Shown piece after piece: positions 30,071 through 32,198 of a stretch of DNA of 32,198 bases (the stretch's first letter is position 1; each line of letters opens with the position of its first letter). Under the pieces are notes generated by a model. The model searched no databases, had not been told where the DNA came from, and worked only from the letters and a program-made list of their open reading frames with translations. Source of the stretch: Deltaproteobacteria bacterium (GTDB taxonomy: Bacteria > Desulfobacterota > Desulfarculia > Adiutricales > Adiutricaceae). The translations under genes were made by a program, and so were the position numbers. The stretch lies in NCBI GenBank assembly GCA_031278475.1, contig JAITKK010000018.1:1-32198 (forward strand), given 5' to 3'.

Positions 30071-31198
30071 ATGACAAACGACGATCTCACCAAGAAAGCA
30101 GCACTTTCCGAGGAGTCCACCCTTTGGGGCCTGGACTCTGATTTGGAGGAAATGCCTCCCCTTGACTTGGTCGACGACGATGACGACGACGATGAAGACG
30201 ATGACGACTCTCCTGATCTCTACATCTTCACCCAGGAAGAAGAGGAAGATGAGGAGGATGACGAGGACGATGACGACGACTTCGACGATGACGACGATGA
30301 CGACGAGGACGAAGATGACGAGGAAGAAAAGCCCGCCCGCGTGACCAAGCCCCCGAAGCCCCCGGCAAAGCGTCCCGTCAAGCCGGCCGTCCGCAAGAAG
30401 CCCGGCCCCAAGCCCAAGGCAAAGCCTGCGGCAAGGAAGCCCGCGGCCAAGAAGCCCGGTCCCAAGCCAAAGCCAAAGCCAAAGCCGACGACAAGGAAGC
30501 CCGCGGCCAAGAAGCCCGGTCCCAAGCCCAAGGGGACTGTCAAGGCGACCGTGAGGAAGAAGCCCGGTCCCAAGCCCAAGGGCACTGTCAAGGCGACCGT
30601 GAGGAAGAAGCCCGGTCCCAAGCCGAAGGCCGCTGTCAAGGCGACCGTGAGGAAGAAGCCCGGCCCGAAGCCGAAGGCCGCTTCCGCCCGCAAGCCGGCC
30701 GTCCGCAAGACCGCAACGCGCAAGACCGCAGTCCGCAAGACCACAGCGCGCAAGACGGCAGTCCGCAAGGCGACCCCGGGCCGCAAGCCCGCCGTTCGCA
30801 AGACCGCGGTGCGCAAGCCGGCAGTCCGCAAGGCGACCCCGGGCCGCAAGCCCGCAGTCCGCAAGGCAACCCCGGGCCGCAAGCCCGCAGTCCGCAAGAC
30901 GGCAGTGCGCAAGCCGGCAGGCCGCAAGGCGACCCCGGGCCGCAAGCCCGCCGTCCGCAAGGCCCCAGGCAGGAAGCCAGCCGCCCACGCAAAGAGGGTG
31001 ATGGGCGCCCGCAAGACCGGGACACGCAAGGCCCCCGGCCGCAAGCCGGCAGCCGCGCACGCCCACAAGCCAGCAGGGCGCGCACCGGCCGGCCGCAAGC
31101 CGGGCCGCAAGCCCGCAGTCCGCAAGGCAACCCCGGGCCGCAAGCCCGCCGCACATGCCAAGCCAAGGGCCGGCGCGGCTAAAAAAAAACTAAGCTAA
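30071..31198 (+). CDS. Histone H1-like nucleoid protein with acidic Asp/Glu block and Lys/Arg/Pro repeats
   Basis: MTNDDLTKKAALSEESTLWGL...DDDDDDDEDDDD...DDDDDFDDDDDDDEDEDDEEE, then KKPGPKPK, TVKATVRKKPGPKPKG and ATPGRKPAVRKTAVRKPAVRK repeats. ATG 30071. Confidence 0.85.
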   Translation: MTNDDLTKKAALSEESTLWGLDSDLEEMPPLDLVDDDDDDDEDDDDSPDLYIFTQEEEEDEEDDEDDDDDFDDDDDDDEDEDDEEEKPARVTKPPKPPAKRPVKPAVRKKPGPKPKAKPAARKPAAKKPGPKPKPKPKPTTRKPAAKKPGPKPKGTVKATVRKKPGPKPKGTVKATVRKKPGPKPKAAVKATVRKKPGPKPKAASARKPAVRKTATRKTAVRKTTARKTAVRKATPGRKPAVRKTAVRKPAVRKATPGRKPAVRKATPGRKPAVRKTAVRKPAGRKATPGRKPAVRKAPGRKPAAHAKRVMGARKTGTRKAPGRKPAAAHAHKPAGRAPAGRKPGRKPAVRKATPGRKPAAHAKPRAGAAKKKLS

Positions 31199-31479
31199 GT
31201 TCACCTGGCAGGGCGGGGAGAATCCCCACCAAGGGGTCGATTGCGAAAAAGCTCTTCAAGGATCTGAGCGAAGGCCAGCTTAGCGGCAAGGGCCTTAAGA
31301 CCCTGAGGGGAGCGTTGGCCATATCGGCCTCCACAATGTCCAAGGCCTTGGGGATCAGGGCTTCAACCCTCTACCGCTGGGAGAACTACCCTCCCAGCGC
31401 ATACACCGAGGAGACGAGGATACTGATCTCGGACTTCGTCCACAACTGCGTGGACCACGGGTACTTGGAGGTCAAGTGA
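31183..31479 (+). CDS. Start-less C-terminal helix-turn-helix domain in the -1 frame of the histone-like gene
   Basis: KTKLSSPGRAGRIPTKGSIAKKLFKDLSEGQLSGKGLKTLRGALAISASTMSKALGIRASTLYRWENYPPSAYTEETRILISDFVHNCVDHGYLEVK*; XRE/Cro-like HTH by eye; no ATG/GTG upstream in frame; frame opens exactly in the A9 run. Confidence 0.7.
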   Translation, partial: KKTKLSSPGRAGRIPTKGSIAKKLFKDLSEGQLSGKGLKTLRGALAISASTMSKALGIRASTLYRWENYPPSAYTEETRILISDFVHNCVDHGYLEVK

Positions 31480-31523
31480 ACTTTGATGCCGGATGCCCTT
31501 CCAAGGCATCCGCAAAGCCTAAA

Positions 31524-31617
31524 TCCTGTCCTGTCCTGTCCTGTCCTGTCCTGTCCTGTCTCCTGTCCTGTTATGTCTCCTGTCCTGTCCTGTCCTGTCC
31601 TGTCATGTCATGTCATA
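31524..31617. repeat. Pentanucleotide microsatellite (TCCTG)n, with TCATG variants
   Basis: Seven perfect TCCTG units, then 2, then 5, interrupted by tc and ttatg, ending tcatgtcatgtcata. Confidence 0.97.
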
Positions 31618-31632
31618 TACTCCATTGTCCTT

Positions 31633-31665
31633 GGAAAAAGGGGCCTCCCAGAGGCCCCTTTTTCC
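31633..31665. terminator. Bidirectional intrinsic terminator
   Basis: Perfect 15-bp stem ggaaaaaggggcctc-cca-gaggcccctttttcc with A/T-rich base. Confidence 0.85.
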
Positions 31666-31705
31666 ACTCCTCCGCATCCAATATCACCTAATTAAGTAGC
31701 TCTTT

Positions 31706-31764
31706 GGCATCCAACATCCCCCAATAAAGCCGCTTCTGGGCATCCAATATCCCCCAATAAAGCC
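31706..31764. repeat. 33-nt-period direct repeat, 2 copies
   Basis: ggcatccaacatcccccaataaagcc (31706) and ggcatccaatatcccccaataaagcc (31739). Confidence 0.85.
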
Positions 31765-32009
31765 CAACATCCCACGCATAAGCATCTCTTTTGACATTGC
31801 CCTTGCCATGGGATCGCCCCAGCATAATCGGGCATGGGCCCTGAGGCTCCCGCAAGGGAGCGCCTCTGAGCTTACCGCTCGTTATCGCTTGTTATTGCTT
31901 TTGCGGGGGGTTTGGGAAGAGGAGGGTGCTTTGGGGGTTCCGGGCAGTAGGAGTCGCAGCCCCCTTGGGGGGTGTTCGCCCCATGGGGGTGAACGCGTCA
32001 CGGCTGGGC

Positions 32010-32198
32010 TCAGAGGAGGTATTCCCTTGGGTCCTTTTCCTTCTTTCTCGCCTCGTCGGTCAGGTTGTAGGGGCCCACGACGGTACCGAACTTCTTGGCG
32101 AGGCTGACCAGCTCCTTTACGGAGGGGTCGAAGGCGTCAGGGGAGTTCAGGCTCAGGCAAACGGAGTTTGCGCAGCGCACGCCGTTGAAGATCAGGGG
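32010..32198 (-). CDS. C-terminal fragment of an unidentified protein, truncated by contig end
   Basis: Minus reading LIFNGVRCANSVCLSLNSPDAFDPSVKELVSLAKKFGTVVGPYNLTDEARKKEKDPREYLL*; open to the window edge. Confidence 0.6.
   Translation of the reverse strand, partial: PLIFNGVRCANSVCLSLNSPDAFDPSVKELVSLAKKFGTVVGPYNLTDEARKKEKDPREYLL

Noticed and set aside
30035-31161. Minus-strand ORFs of 373 and 313 aa opposite the histone-like gene
   Set aside because: Antisense shadows of KPAVRK/DDD repeats (LADCGLAARGRL, SSSSSS); low complexity with no independent support.
31524-31617. (TCCTG)n as a CRISPR or coding repeat (ORFs 31476..31691 and 31483..31695)
   Set aside because: Pure microsatellite; ORFs only reflect SCPVLSCPVL translation and overlap the HTH stop and terminator.

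Overview
This is a 32.2 kb high-GC bacterial fragment, Gram-negative judging by lgt, lnt and OmpA. It looks like a metagenomic or draft contig: bases 1-23 match the Illumina TruSeq adapter tail, and genes are truncated at both ends. The left half is mostly conserved chromosome on the minus strand: a MoxR-type operon (DUF4129 / DUF4350 / MoxR AAA+ ATPase / truncated DUF58), an ABC exporter, lgt, an OmpA-family protein, lnt and a KAS III-like enzyme. The plus strand carries an AIM24/TIGR00266-like protein, pyruvate kinase, a 1.5 kaa acidic repeat protein, mnmG, an orphan Ala-rich protein, an IS1-InsA-like zinc-ribbon/HTH protein, a TrmL-like methyltransferase and a histone-H1-like protein. The strongest unusual signals are: (1) the histone-like gene (acidic Asp/Glu block plus Lys/Arg/Pro repeats) ends at an A9 run, and immediately after it the -1 frame opens a start-less HTH domain, suggesting slippage or frameshift fusion; (2) mnmG has no ATG/GTG/TTG that preserves its FAD-binding N-terminus, but has an ACG correctly spaced from GGAGG; (3) a very large acidic protein with several nested repeat families; (4) a monocistronic orphan Ala-rich protein with a strong SD and terminator; (5) recurrent perfect GC-rich palindromes and several short tandem arrays in unusually long gene-poor gaps. 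No tRNA, rRNA or CRISPR array was recognised. All product names are by eye; no database search was run.
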